A stretch of DNA of 64,000 nucleotides from Chroococcopsis sp964623815 (GTDB taxonomy: Bacteria > Cyanobacteriota > Cyanobacteriia > Cyanobacteriales > Microcystaceae). Numbering within the stretch: the first letter of the stretch is position 1; every line of letters starts with the position of its first letter. This document shows, piece after piece, positions 24,229 through 33,279 of the stretch. The DNA lies in the NCBI GenBank assembly GCA_964623815.1, contig CAZUVR010000005.1:1-64000 (forward strand), written 5' to 3'. Position numbers and translations under genes: made by a program. Below the pieces are notes generated by a model, which saw nothing but the letters and a program-made list of their open reading frames with translations, did not search any database and was not told the origin of the DNA.

Positions 24229-25629
24229 ATGACTCCTCACAATTTCAGCAGGCGGGATTTTTTAAAATATTCGGCTACGGCTACGGGATTGTTTTTATCT
24301 TCCTGTGCCATCAGCGCCAATCGCGCACCAGCAGGTTTATCGAAAACGGCGGAAGCGATCGAACCGATAGTTAAACCAGAATCTCTGGAGAGACCTAATA
24401 TCAAAGTGGGTTACGTACCCGTGAACGATTGCGCTCCTTTTGCGATCGCCTGGGAAAAAGGTTTCTTTCGTAAATACGGATTAAACGTCACTTTAAGCCG
24501 GGAAGCGAGTTGGGCCGCCTCCCGTGACGGCATTATCTTCGGGCGCTTAGACGCTTCTCCAGTGGTATCTGGCGCGGTAACTAACGCTCGCATCGGCGCT
24601 GAGGGTGCGCGTCATGCCCCCCTATGCGCGGCGATGACGATTCATCGTCACGGTAACGCGATGACAATGAATCAAGCGATGTGGGATTCCGGTTTACGCC
24701 CCTGGCACGAATATAAAGAGGACTTAGAAACTTTCGGGCGGGACTTCCGTAATTACTTTGATAATATCGCGCCAGAAAAGCGGGTGTGGGCGGTGGTTCT
24801 CAGCTCCGCAATTTATGAATATTTCGTGCGCTATCTTTCGGCGGCGGCGGGAGTTGATCCGATTAAGGAATTCCGGGTAATTATTACCCCTCCCCCCCAG
24901 ATGGTAACGAACATGAGAATCGGGGCCATGCAGGCTTATATGGTAGCCGAACCTTGGAACACCAGGGCGATTACTGGCAACGCGGGTGTAGGCTTTACTT
25001 TCGCCCAGGGGCGCGAGATTTGGGCGGGGCATCCCGATCGACTTTTGGGCGTGATGCAATCTTTCATCGATAATTATCCCAAGACCTACCGCTCTCTCGT
25101 CAAGGCGATGATCGAAGCCTGCCAGTTCTGTAGTAAAGCGGAAAATCGGGCGGAAGTGGCGGAGATTATCTCGCAACGCTCTTTCACCGGCGCTAAACCT
25201 AAGTTTACCCGTCCCGCGATCGTCGGCAATTATAATTACGGCGGCTTTGACGGTAAGGCGAGAGTGGTCGAATCTCCCGATACGACCATATTCTACGATA
25301 TACCTGCTGATATACCCGAACCCCCTGATTCTCACTCAACCTTCCTCTGGCGTTCTCAGAGCCTATGGTTGATGACTCAGGCGGCGAGGTGGGGACAGAT
25401 CGAGGAAATACCTAAGAATGCTGAGGAGTTGACGAAACAGGCCTGGCGTACCGATCTTTATCGGGAGATAGCGGGTGAGATGGGTATTAAATGCCCTCCG
25501 GATGATTTTAAGGTAGAGCCTCCGGAGGTATTCATCGATAAGAAAGGGTTCGATCCGAGCGATCCCGTAGGTTATTTAAAGAGTTTTGAAATTAGAGCAG
25601 CGCGACCGCAATTATTTTATTTATCTTAG
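24229..25629 (+). CDS. NrtA/CmpA-family substrate-binding lipoprotein with Tat signal
   Basis: The 466-residue protein begins with a Tat-type motif SRRDFLK at residues 7-13, a hydrophobic core and LSSC, a lipobox with the cysteine at about residue 26. The mature part starts VGYVPVNDCAPFAIAWEKGFF, the typical opening of NrtA/CmpA proteins, and continues with SREASWAASRDGIIFGRLDASPV and MVAEPWNTRAI, both family landmarks. Relatives bind nitrate, nitrite, bicarbonate or cyanate at the outer face of the plasma membrane. I cannot identify the residue that separates nitrate from bicarbonate binders with certainty. Start and spacing fit an operon with the permease and ATPase. Confidence 0.9.
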   Translation: MTPHNFSRRDFLKYSATATGLFLSSCAISANRAPAGLSKTAEAIEPIVKPESLERPNIKVGYVPVNDCAPFAIAWEKGFFRKYGLNVTLSREASWAASRDGIIFGRLDASPVVSGAVTNARIGAEGARHAPLCAAMTIHRHGNAMTMNQAMWDSGLRPWHEYKEDLETFGRDFRNYFDNIAPEKRVWAVVLSSAIYEYFVRYLSAAAGVDPIKEFRVIITPPPQMVTNMRIGAMQAYMVAEPWNTRAITGNAGVGFTFAQGREIWAGHPDRLLGVMQSFIDNYPKTYRSLVKAMIEACQFCSKAENRAEVAEIISQRSFTGAKPKFTRPAIVGNYNYGGFDGKARVVESPDTTIFYDIPADIPEPPDSHSTFLWRSQSLWLMTQAARWGQIEEIPKNAEELTKQAWRTDLYREIAGEMGIKCPPDDFKVEPPEVFIDKKGFDPSDPVGYLKSFEIRAARPQLFYLS

Positions 25630-25640
25630 GGTTAATTATC

Positions 25641-26474
25641 ATGATAAATTCTCAATTCGCCAATCTTACCCTTCAAGAACCGAGCGATAATAACTTCTTA
25701 GTTATTGAAAATTTAGTTAAGTCTTATAAGAAAGCTGATGGTAGCGATTCAGTCATTCTCGATAATATTAATTTAACTATCGGGGAAACTGAATTCATCA
25801 CGGTTATCGGTCATTCGGGCTGTGGTAAATCTACTTTGCTGAAAATTGTCGCCGGTTTAGAAAAGGCGACTTCCGGTTTAGTAACTTTAGAGGGTAAGGA
25901 AATTCGCAAACCCGGCAGCGAGAGAATGATGGTATTCCAACACTATTCTCTTTTACCCTGGCTGACGGTGAGGGATAATATCAGACTCGCCGTAGATGAA
26001 GTTCTGAAATCGGCTTCTAAAAGCGAAAAAATTAGTATCGTTAATGAACATTTAGAGATGGTGGGTTTAACTGCCGCAGCCGATAAGTATCCGGATGAGA
26101 TTTCCGGGGGGATGAAACAACGGGTAGGAATTGCCCGCGCTTTGGCTATACGTCCAAAAATGTTATTAATGGATGAACCTTTTGGCGCTCTCGACGCGCT
26201 GACGAGGGGTAAATTACAGCGTCAGGTGTTGGATATTTGGGAGAGTCATCGACAGGCGGTAATGATGATCACTCACGACGTGGATGAGGCTCTTTATATG
26301 GCCGATCGCATCGTGATGATGACCAACGGCCCCTATGCTAAGATCGGTGAAATTCTCTCGGTGCCTTTCCCCCATCCCCGCAATCTGAAACAGATCCGGG
26401 AAACGAGCGAGTATTACGACTTACGGAATTATGCCCTGAATTTTCTGGATAAATATTTTAATCAGGAAAATTAG
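25641..26474 (+). CDS. ABC transporter ATP-binding protein, NrtD/CmpD/SsuB type
   Basis: The 277-residue ATPase has Walker A GHSGCGKST near residue 53, the Q-loop in VFQHYSLLPWLTV, the signature SGGMKQRVGIARAL at about 155 and Walker B MLLMDEPFGALDALTR, followed by the H-loop MMITHDVDEALYMADR. The LPWLTV and PHPR segments near the C-terminus match nitrate/taurine-type ATPases. It lies 11 bp after the binding protein and completes a three-gene transporter. There is no NrtC/CmpC-type ATPase with a fused sensor domain, which differs from the classical cyanobacterial nitrate and bicarbonate systems. Confidence 0.93.
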   Translation: MINSQFANLTLQEPSDNNFLVIENLVKSYKKADGSDSVILDNINLTIGETEFITVIGHSGCGKSTLLKIVAGLEKATSGLVTLEGKEIRKPGSERMMVFQHYSLLPWLTVRDNIRLAVDEVLKSASKSEKISIVNEHLEMVGLTAAADKYPDEISGGMKQRVGIARALAIRPKMLLMDEPFGALDALTRGKLQRQVLDIWESHRQAVMMITHDVDEALYMADRIVMMTNGPYAKIGEILSVPFPHPRNLKQIRETSEYYDLRNYALNFLDKYFNQEN

Positions 26475-26551
26475 GCACTCTTAATCGCCACAGTTTTCCT
26501 TCTCAATGGGTATTCTGGATTCAAAGGCAATCTATCTTAAGTATTAATTAT

Positions 26552-26585
26552 CACAGGGAGAGGAGAAGTTTTCTCTATCTCCGTG
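26552..26585 (+). terminator. Hairpin after the transporter operon
   Basis: CAC/GTG, GGAGA/TCTCC and GAGAA/TTCTC pair in register, giving an interrupted stem 78 bp after the ATPase stop. It lacks a strong T-run, so termination strength is uncertain. Confidence 0.4.
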
Positions 26586-26666
26586 TAGATAAATTGTTTT
26601 GCTGGAACTAGTAGTTATAGATTAGTTTAATAATTTATTTATACTTCTGACCAAACGGGATAAAAT

Positions 26667-26694
26667 TTGACAATAGCTGGATTAATATTAGAAT
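26667..26694 (+). promoter_or_regulatory. Sigma-70-type promoter of the PAS histidine kinase
   Basis: TTGACA at 26667-26672 and TAGAAT at 26689-26694 are separated by 16 bp. The ATG of the kinase gene is 85 bp downstream. Confidence 0.55.
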
Positions 26695-26779
26695 GAAATG
26701 TGTACATAAAAATTAAGTTTATTCCTGCAGATATTACTAGCTATTCTTAAAAAATCTCGTCCTAAAGCTTTGCCATTTC

Positions 26780-28819
26780 ATGTTTAATTTACCATCTTCA
26801 CGAGATAGCCTTAATTCTCGGTTTATATCGGAAAAACCAGAATGTTTACTAGTCTTATTGATTGACAAGAATGAGGAAGGGAGAAGATTAATAAAGGCTT
26901 GTTTAGAGGATATAGGTGAGATTGACTACGCTATTATCGAAGCGGCAACAGCTTCTGATGCGATTAATTTATACGGGGAAAATCAGCCTCATCTAATATT
27001 ATTACAATACGATTCTTCTGACAGGATGGGAGAGGAATTTTTAAGCTCGATGCCGAAGGCACGCTCAGCTACCGTCGCAGGAGAAAGAGCAGATCAACCT
27101 CCGATTATTTTATTAACGGAAACGGCGGAGCGAAGTTTACCGATGACAGCTCTGAGAGCGGGAGTATGTGACTTTTTAGTCAGGGAAGAGTTGACAACCA
27201 CAGAGTTAAACAGGGTAATAAATCGAGTTATCGGCAAAAAGAGGAGATCATCGGCCGATGAATCATTCCTAAGAGAAGCGGAGAAGCGTCTACTCGATAA
27301 TGAGGAACGCTTTCGTACCCTGGCCGATAATATTTCCCAGTTCGCTTGGATGGCTGACGAAACAGGCTGGCTTTTCTGGTATAATCGGCGCTGGTATCAG
27401 TATACAGGTACTACACTGGAAGAGATGCAGGGGTGGGGATGGCAGAAAGTACATCACCCGGAACACGTAGAGCGGGTGACGGAACGTTTTAGGGATTTTG
27501 TGGCAAGGGGGGAGTTGTGGGAGGATACATTTCCCCTGCGGGGCAAAGATGGGAAGTATCGCTGGTTTCTATCGCGGGCGATGCCGATTAAGGATGAGAG
27601 GGGGCGAGTGGTGCGCTGGTTCGGCACTAATACGGATATTGATGACTTGAAGCGGACGGAAGCGGAGTTAGCCGAGAGCAAAGGGATTCTCGATGCTTTA
27701 ATGGAGTATATCCCGGATGGTATTATGCTTGCTGATGCCCCTGATGTGAATATACGTCGGATCAGCAAATACGCAAGGGAGTTAACCGGCCGCCCTGGGG
27801 AATTACTCGAAGGCATTTCCGTTGAACTACATACCGAGAGATGGGAGGTATTTTATGCCGACGCTATTACTCGTCCCGAGCCGCAACAATTGCCCCTGAG
27901 TCGGGCGGTTCAGGGCGGGGAGGTGGTATTAGATGAAGAGTGGGTTTTACAGCAAGCCGATGGCAAGAAAATTCATATTCTCTGCAATGCGGCTCCAATT
28001 CGAGACGCGGAAGGACGGGTAACGGGCGGTGTAGTTGCCTGGCGGGATATAACCGATCGCAAACAGGCCGAAATCCTTCTCAAACAACAGGCAGAAGAAT
28101 TAGAAATGTTGAACGCCACCCTCAAGCAAACTACAGCGCAACTGAGGGAGAGGAATCAGGAGTTAGATCGGTTTACCTATACCGTGTCTCACGATCTGAA
28201 AGCCCCATTACGAGCGATCGCATCTCTGGCACAATGGCTGTCTGAAGACTTAGAAGGGGAATTAACCGGAGAAAATTTGCACAATTTGCGGCTGTTACAG
28301 GAAAGGGTAGCTCGGATGGATGAGCTGATCAACGGCTTACTCGCGTACTCCCGTATCGGGCGAACCGAAGTACCGTCAGAGGAGGTGAAAGTAAAGGAAT
28401 TATTGAACGACGTAATCGATTCTCTCGCGCCTCCAGAAGGGCTGACGATTTGGATACAGGAGGAGATGCCTGTTCTGACGACGAAAAAATTACTGCTCTT
28501 TCAAGTCTTCTCTAACCTGATAAGTAATGCCATCAAACATTGTGAGCGGGATGATGGGCGCGTCGAGATAAGGGCTATCCAACGAGAGGGATACTATGAG
28601 TTTAGTGTCAGGGATAATGGGATAGGGATAGCCCCAGAATATCACCAGCGTATCTTTAATATGTTCGAGAGTCTCAAAGAGCAGGAATTAGGACAGAATA
28701 CGGGGATAGGTTTATCGGTGGTGAAGAAAATCGTCGAAACTGAAGGGGGGGCGATCGAGGTAGAATCTTCACCAGGTAACGGGGCTACTTTTCGGTTTAC
28801 CTGGAGTATCAATTCTTGA
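26780..28819 (+). CDS. Histidine kinase: degenerate receiver, two PAS domains, HisKA, HATPase
   Basis: The 679-residue soluble kinase starts with a receiver-like domain (about 15-145). At the usual phosphoacceptor position, the stretch LILLQYD has Gln in place of Asp, so this domain may not be phosphorylated in the normal way. PAS1 is at about 172-293, with WYNRRWYQYTG and a PAC end DIDDLKRTE, and PAS2 at about 300-428, ending DITDRKQAE. A coiled coil leads to HisKA with the phosphoacceptor in TVSHDLKAPLRAI (His about residue 470). HATPase motifs are NLISNAIKH, VRDNGIGIAPEY and NTGIGLSVVKKIVE. It resembles the cyanobacterial phytochrome-like and Hik kinases; no GAF chromophore domain is present. 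The signal is unknown. Confidence 0.92.
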   Translation: MFNLPSSRDSLNSRFISEKPECLLVLLIDKNEEGRRLIKACLEDIGEIDYAIIEAATASDAINLYGENQPHLILLQYDSSDRMGEEFLSSMPKARSATVAGERADQPPIILLTETAERSLPMTALRAGVCDFLVREELTTTELNRVINRVIGKKRRSSADESFLREAEKRLLDNEERFRTLADNISQFAWMADETGWLFWYNRRWYQYTGTTLEEMQGWGWQKVHHPEHVERVTERFRDFVARGELWEDTFPLRGKDGKYRWFLSRAMPIKDERGRVVRWFGTNTDIDDLKRTEAELAESKGILDALMEYIPDGIMLADAPDVNIRRISKYARELTGRPGELLEGISVELHTERWEVFYADAITRPEPQQLPLSRAVQGGEVVLDEEWVLQQADGKKIHILCNAAPIRDAEGRVTGGVVAWRDITDRKQAEILLKQQAEELEMLNATLKQTTAQLRERNQELDRFTYTVSHDLKAPLRAIASLAQWLSEDLEGELTGENLHNLRLLQERVARMDELINGLLAYSRIGRTEVPSEEVKVKELLNDVIDSLAPPEGLTIWIQEEMPVLTTKKLLLFQVFSNLISNAIKHCERDDGRVEIRAIQREGYYEFSVRDNGIGIAPEYHQRIFNMFESLKEQELGQNTGIGLSVVKKIVETEGGAIEVESSPGNGATFRFTWSINS

Positions 28820-28827
28820 AAACCCGA

Positions 28828-30021
28828 TCAAACCAATTTCCTTATCGCCGCCACTAACTGCTCGATTTCCCCCGGTAACGTGAGATAGTGAACGCAGGCG
28901 CGAACGCAGAGGGGATCTAATAGAGTCCTCAAGAGAAAGCCCTGATTTTCCAATTCCATCACCAACTTTTGCGGGGAGATGGCAGAATCGAGCGTAAAAG
29001 AAACCAAACCCGATTCCGGGGGCGTAGTTTTCAGACACTTGATAGACTCAACCGACTGCAGCTCGTGCCACAGATAGCCAGTCAATTCCCGTATCTGCTC
29101 GTAACGTTGCCGGGCATCGCCCCAGAGATGATGTACGGCGATCGCCGCCCTCAAGCCTTCGTACTGGGGATAGGCGGAAGTAGCTATCTCGAATCTTCTC
29201 CCGTCGGGCTTCCAACCCGTACCGTAGCCTTGAGAATCCACTTCTAAACCGCGCCAACCGATAAAAGTAGGATGGAGAAACTCTAGAACCTCCGGGCGCA
29301 CGTATAAACCCCCCACACCAGCGGGGCCGCACCACCATTTATGACCGGTGAAAGCATAAAAATCTACCTCTAATTCTTCTAGATTGAGATCCAGACAGCC
29401 GACGGATTGAGCCGCATCGCTCAACACCCACACGGGCCGATCGGTAGTCGGGTTATTATGGCAATACCTACTAATTTCTCCCAGGGGTATTACCTGGCCG
29501 GTATTCCAGAGAACGTGACTCCCCACTAGGAGACGGGTGTTAGGGCGTAGGGCCGACTTTATCACTCCTAACACATCGCCCCCGTTGAGAGTTTCTCTTA
29601 TGGCGCAGGTGGAAACTTCTAATTGAAAACGTCTGGCTAATTCTTTCACAGCGGCGATGATGCCGGGGTGTTCGCAATCGGTTAAGAGAATATGATCGCC
29701 CCTCTGCCAATCTAAGCCCCAAAGGGCGATGTTACACCCCACCGTCACGTCTTCTGTGAGGCTGATGGTGTCTGGTTGTACCCCTAATTCCCGGGCGATT
29801 TCTTCCCGCAGTAAATCGCTCCTCTTGGTGATCCAACCGTTCACCTTACCCGAAAAAGGGCCTCTCTGCTGTAGATAATTATGAGCGTCGATGATCGCTT
29901 CCAATCCTGACCTCGGTAAGGTTCCCTGACCACCGAAGTTAAAATACATCTTATTATTTAATCCGGGAAATTCTAGTCGCTGTTGTTTAAGATTACCGGC
30001 GATCGATTCTCTATCTATCAT
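28828..30021 (-). CDS. Class V aminotransferase-fold enzyme, cysteine desulfurase / cyst(e)ine lyase-like
   Basis: The 397-residue PLP enzyme has FNFGGQGTLPRSGLEAI near the start, TEDVTVGCNIALWGLDW, DCEHPGII, GSHVLWNTGQVIPL and VLSDAAQSVGCLDLNLEEL. The PLP lysine is in AFTGHKWWCGPAGVGGLYV (Lys about residue 230). This pattern is nearest to the cyanobacterial C-DES type cystine/cysteine C-S lyase and isopenicillin-epimerase-like branch of the class V fold, as opposed to IscS. It may release sulfur for iron-sulfur cluster work. The 3' end faces the kinase gene, 8 bp away. Confidence 0.8.
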   Translation of the reverse strand: MIDRESIAGNLKQQRLEFPGLNNKMYFNFGGQGTLPRSGLEAIIDAHNYLQQRGPFSGKVNGWITKRSDLLREEIARELGVQPDTISLTEDVTVGCNIALWGLDWQRGDHILLTDCEHPGIIAAVKELARRFQLEVSTCAIRETLNGGDVLGVIKSALRPNTRLLVGSHVLWNTGQVIPLGEISRYCHNNPTTDRPVWVLSDAAQSVGCLDLNLEELEVDFYAFTGHKWWCGPAGVGGLYVRPEVLEFLHPTFIGWRGLEVDSQGYGTGWKPDGRRFEIATSAYPQYEGLRAAIAVHHLWGDARQRYEQIRELTGYLWHELQSVESIKCLKTTPPESGLVSFTLDSAISPQKLVMELENQGFLLRTLLDPLCVRACVHYLTLPGEIEQLVAAIRKLV

Positions 30022-30133
30022 AATTCTCTTATTATCTTTCTAAATCAACTTTACCTATTTTTCCTAGAATCCAGTCAAAATAAAGTAAGGACTTTTTGTA
30101 CTCGGCGATCGGGCCTACTCACCTATTTATCTG

Positions 30134-31582
30134 ATGCTACTGACCGATGATCTCTTACTCGATTATAAAAGGTGCCAACGTAGGGCTTTTTTAAACTCCT
30201 ATGGTAGCCCAACAGAAAAAGATCCCGAACGCGATTTTTTGCTGAAATTACGCCAGGAAAGCAGGCAACACCTCGAAAATGTCCTACAGGAGCATTATCC
30301 CGACCACGAACGCCCGTCAACCGAGCGCAGACATTGGCGGATGACGGCGGCGGCGACGGAAGAGTTGATGGAGCGCGGTGCGGGCTGTATCTCCAGCGGT
30401 ATTCTCCTCTACGAGTACGCCGATCATAACGACCGCACCATCACCCTATTAAGCAGGCCGGATTTACTGATCAAGCAACTGGGACATTCTAAATACGGTG
30501 ACTGGCAATACTACGCTGTCAATATTCAACTCGGCCGCCGACCGAAACCAGAGTATAAATTAATCACGGCTTTTAACGCCTATTTACTGGGCTTCGTACA
30601 GGCCAGATTACCTCAATACAGTGAGATCATCCTCCGCCGACATAATTATCACCGCGTCGAGTTGAGCGTTTGGATTCCGAAGATGGAGGAAGTGCTAGGG
30701 GAGTGCTTAAAGATGCTCGACTCTCAAGCGGAACCGGAAGTATTTATATCGCGGCAACGGTGCAGTCTCTGTCACTGGTATAGCCACTGTTATCAAATCG
30801 CTCAATCTCAACAACATCTGTCTTTAGTCCCTGGGGTTACTCCCAGCCGTTATCAATATTTACAGTCAGTCGGGGTGATGGATTTAGAATCCTTGGCGGC
30901 TATCTCTCCGGGACAAATTGGTGAGGCGATAGGATTGGAAATCGCCAATCAATTACAACAGCAGGCTAAATCCCTAGTAGAAAACCGACCTTTTCGCCGG
31001 ATGACTACGGGTAAGAAAAATATTGCCCCCATTCCCAACCGAGAGATCGAATTGTACTTCGATATAGAAGCGGAGCCAGAGCAAAACTTAGATTATCTCT
31101 TGGGAGTGCTAATAGTCGATCGGTCTAGCAATATACAGGAGTTCTACCCCTTCCTGGCGGAGACTCCCGAAGAAGAAGGTATCATCTGGCAGAAATTCCT
31201 CGCCCTGGTGGGAACTTATCCCGACGCGCCCATCTTTCACTTCGCCGAATACGAACCAGAAACTATTAAGAGACTGGGGCACTTATATCGCACGCCTAAA
31301 GCGGTAATCGATGCTTTGATTGCCCGATGTTTCGACTTGCACTATCAAGTTACCCACTGCGCCACCCTCCCGGTTGAGAGCTACTCCCTCAAATCCCTGG
31401 CGAATTGGATCGGTTTTCAATGGCGCAATCAGGGGGTAAGCGGTGATCAGTGCGTGTGGTGGTACGATCGATGGTTAAAAACTGGCGATCGTTCTTTTTT
31501 ATCGGCGATCGTTCAATACAATGAAGACGACTGCAAGGCCACCTATCATCTGAAGAACTGGTTGAGCGATTTTCTGAGTTAA
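30134..31582 (+). CDS. TM0106-family RecB/Cas4-like nuclease with C-terminal DEDD exonuclease-like domain
   Basis: The 482-residue protein opens with DYKRCQRRAFLN, the first Cys and helix of Cas4/RecB-type nucleases, then SRPDLL and YYAVNIQLG, where the PD-(D/E)XK residues would lie. Residues about 209-218 contain CSLCHWYSHC, a CX2CX5C set that with the N-terminal Cys would ligate a 4Fe-4S cluster. A helix-hairpin-helix-like stretch follows (GVTPSRYQYLQSVGVMDLESLAAI). The C-terminal part (about 310-482) begins ELYFDIEAEPEQ and ends with QYNEDDCKATYHL, matching the DxE ... YxxxD pattern of RNase H-like DEDD exonucleases (RNase_H_2). Function is not established for this family; a DNA repair role is plausible. 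No CRISPR array or cas genes are nearby. Confidence 0.85.
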   Translation: MLLTDDLLLDYKRCQRRAFLNSYGSPTEKDPERDFLLKLRQESRQHLENVLQEHYPDHERPSTERRHWRMTAAATEELMERGAGCISSGILLYEYADHNDRTITLLSRPDLLIKQLGHSKYGDWQYYAVNIQLGRRPKPEYKLITAFNAYLLGFVQARLPQYSEIILRRHNYHRVELSVWIPKMEEVLGECLKMLDSQAEPEVFISRQRCSLCHWYSHCYQIAQSQQHLSLVPGVTPSRYQYLQSVGVMDLESLAAISPGQIGEAIGLEIANQLQQQAKSLVENRPFRRMTTGKKNIAPIPNREIELYFDIEAEPEQNLDYLLGVLIVDRSSNIQEFYPFLAETPEEEGIIWQKFLALVGTYPDAPIFHFAEYEPETIKRLGHLYRTPKAVIDALIARCFDLHYQVTHCATLPVESYSLKSLANWIGFQWRNQGVSGDQCVWWYDRWLKTGDRSFLSAIVQYNEDDCKATYHLKNWLSDFLS

Positions 31583-32385
31583 CCGAACCTACCGGCTACA
31601 TAATCTCTGGTTTGTTGGTGATTGGCATCGGTAAAGATTTTCTCTGTCGAATTAAATTCCACTAAACGCCCGATACGGGTTTCGTCGGCGTTGAAGAAGG
31701 CGGTGTAATCCGATACCCGAGAGGCTTGTTGCATATTGTGGGTGACGATGACGATCGTTAATTTCTCTTTTAAAGAGTGTATCAATTCCTCCACTTTCAG
31801 GGTAGAGATGGGATCGAGAGCGGAGCAGGGTTCGTCCATTAACAACACTTTCGGTTGATTGGCGAGGGCGCGGGCGATACAGAGACGTTGCTGTTGTCCC
31901 CCGGATAGTCCTTGGGCCGACTTTTTCAGCACATCTTTTACCTCGTCCCAAAGGGCTGCGCCTCTGAGGGCGTTTTCAACTATTTGATCTAATTCTTCCC
32001 GGGCGCAGGAGCGAAAGATCCGCACCCCGTAGGCGATATTATCGTAGATGCTCGATGGAAAGGGGTTAGGTCTTTGAAACACCATACCTACCTGTCTTCT
32101 CAGGGTATTGAGATTTACCCCTTTGCCATAAATATCCTGTCCGAAGAATGTTACCCTTCCCTGTACTGTCACCTTACCTTCTAATTCACCGATGCGGTTC
32201 AGGGCTTTTAGGAGGGTAGATTTACCGCAACCCGAGGGGCCGATCATGGCGGTAACTTTCATCAGGGGAATACCTAGGGTAACGCCTTCGAGAGCTTTTT
32301 TCGTACCGTAGAAAAAGCTGAGATTTTCCACTTCGATCGCTTTCTGGGCGGTTAAATTATCTATGGTGGTGGTTGAAGTTGTCAT
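31579..32385 (-). CDS. pstB: Phosphate ABC transporter ATP-binding protein (downstream pst operon)
   Basis: The 268-residue ATPase carries PstB signatures: FFYGTKKALEGV, Walker A GPSGCGKSTLLKALNR, VFQRPNPFPSSIYDNIAYG, signature LSGGQQQRLCIARALA, Walker B VLLMDEPCSALDPIST and VTHNMQQASRVSDYTAFF. It drives phosphate import through PstA/PstC. It is the last gene of the downstream pst operon, 5 bp after pstA. Its stop overlaps the convergent nuclease gene by 4 bp. It is shorter at the N-terminal loop and distinct from the two PstB proteins of the upstream operon. Confidence 0.96.
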   Translation of the reverse strand: MTTSTTTIDNLTAQKAIEVENLSFFYGTKKALEGVTLGIPLMKVTAMIGPSGCGKSTLLKALNRIGELEGKVTVQGRVTFFGQDIYGKGVNLNTLRRQVGMVFQRPNPFPSSIYDNIAYGVRIFRSCAREELDQIVENALRGAALWDEVKDVLKKSAQGLSGGQQQRLCIARALANQPKVLLMDEPCSALDPISTLKVEELIHSLKEKLTIVIVTHNMQQASRVSDYTAFFNADETRIGRLVEFNSTEKIFTDANHQQTRDYVAGRFG

Positions 32386-32390
32386 AGCGT

Positions 32391-33278
32391 TTAGGAAAGA
32401 TTACGTTTACGAGTTACGATACGCGAGAGAATATTGGTGACGAGAACTAAAATAATTAATACGAGGGAGGCTGTCCAGGCGAGGGAATTTTGCTCTGGAA
32501 AGGCCGAGCTAGCATATTGATAGATGAGAACGGTCAGAGAAGCCGTAGGCGACCATAGATTCTCTGCCCAGAATTGACTGAATAGAGCCGTGAACATCAA
32601 AGGGGCAGTTTCTCCGGCGGCGCGGGCTACGGCTAGAAGTACCCCCGTAGTAATCGGCGCTACGGCAGCGGGTAGGATAATCCGTCTTACCGTATCGAAT
32701 TTAGAGCCTCCTAGAGCGGCCGAACCTAATCTATAGGATATTGGTACTAACTTTAGGGACTCTTCGGTGGTGAGGGCGACAATGGGTAACATGATCACTC
32801 CCAAAGCTAAAGCCCCGGCTACCGCTGAAAATTGTTTGGTGGTGATCACCAGTACCCCGTAAGCGAATACACCGACGATTACCGAGGGTGTACTGCTGAG
32901 GACAACGATGGCGAAGCGTAAGGCGTTACCGAGATTCGATCCTTTAGCGAACTCCGAGAGAAAAATTCCCGTCATTATTCCTAAGGGTACACTAAAAAGG
33001 GTAGCTAACCCTACCATCGTTAAAGTGCCCACAATAGCGTTAGCAAAGCCGTTAGGGGTGCCCGGTTCGGCTCCTAAAGGAGCCGGTAAAGATGTAAACA
33101 CTTCCCCATTAAACCCCGGTAAACCTTCAACGATGATTTTTCCCAAGATGGCGAACAAGGGTAAGATAGCCAAGGCGCTGAGTGCGATGGCCAGTATCGT
33201 CATCCCGTTACTGAAAAAGCTTCTGAAGGGTGATAGGGGTTGGTGTAATTCTCGATCGAGTAATGGTTCTTGAGACAT
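32391..33278 (-). CDS. pstA: Phosphate ABC transporter permease PstA (downstream operon)
   Basis: The 295-residue protein has six predicted transmembrane helices and the PstA landmarks GLPGFNGEVFTSLPAP, GIMTGIFLSEFAKGSNLGNALRF, VLSSTPSVIVGVFAYG, LALGVIMLPIVALTTEESLKLVP and the EAA loop ALGGSKFDTVRRIILPAAVAPI. ARAAGETAPLMFTALFS is the family-typical helix. It pairs with PstC one base pair upstream, and with PstB downstream. Confidence 0.95.
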   Translation of the reverse strand: MSQEPLLDRELHQPLSPFRSFFSNGMTILAIALSALAILPLFAILGKIIVEGLPGFNGEVFTSLPAPLGAEPGTPNGFANAIVGTLTMVGLATLFSVPLGIMTGIFLSEFAKGSNLGNALRFAIVVLSSTPSVIVGVFAYGVLVITTKQFSAVAGALALGVIMLPIVALTTEESLKLVPISYRLGSAALGGSKFDTVRRIILPAAVAPITTGVLLAVARAAGETAPLMFTALFSQFWAENLWSPTASLTVLIYQYASSAFPEQNSLAWTASLVLIILVLVTNILSRIVTRKRNLS

Positions 33279-33279
33279 A

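Larger units (their letters stand above)
26475..26779. other. Intergenic region after the transporter operon
   Basis: This 305-bp stretch holds a hairpin after the ATPase gene and a promoter before the kinase gene, both listed separately. Nothing else is apparent. Confidence 0.5.

Noticed and set aside
24724..25335. Open 203-codon frame antisense to the binding-protein gene
   Set aside because: It lies fully inside a well-supported gene, has Arg/His-rich composition typical of the shadow strand and no family features.
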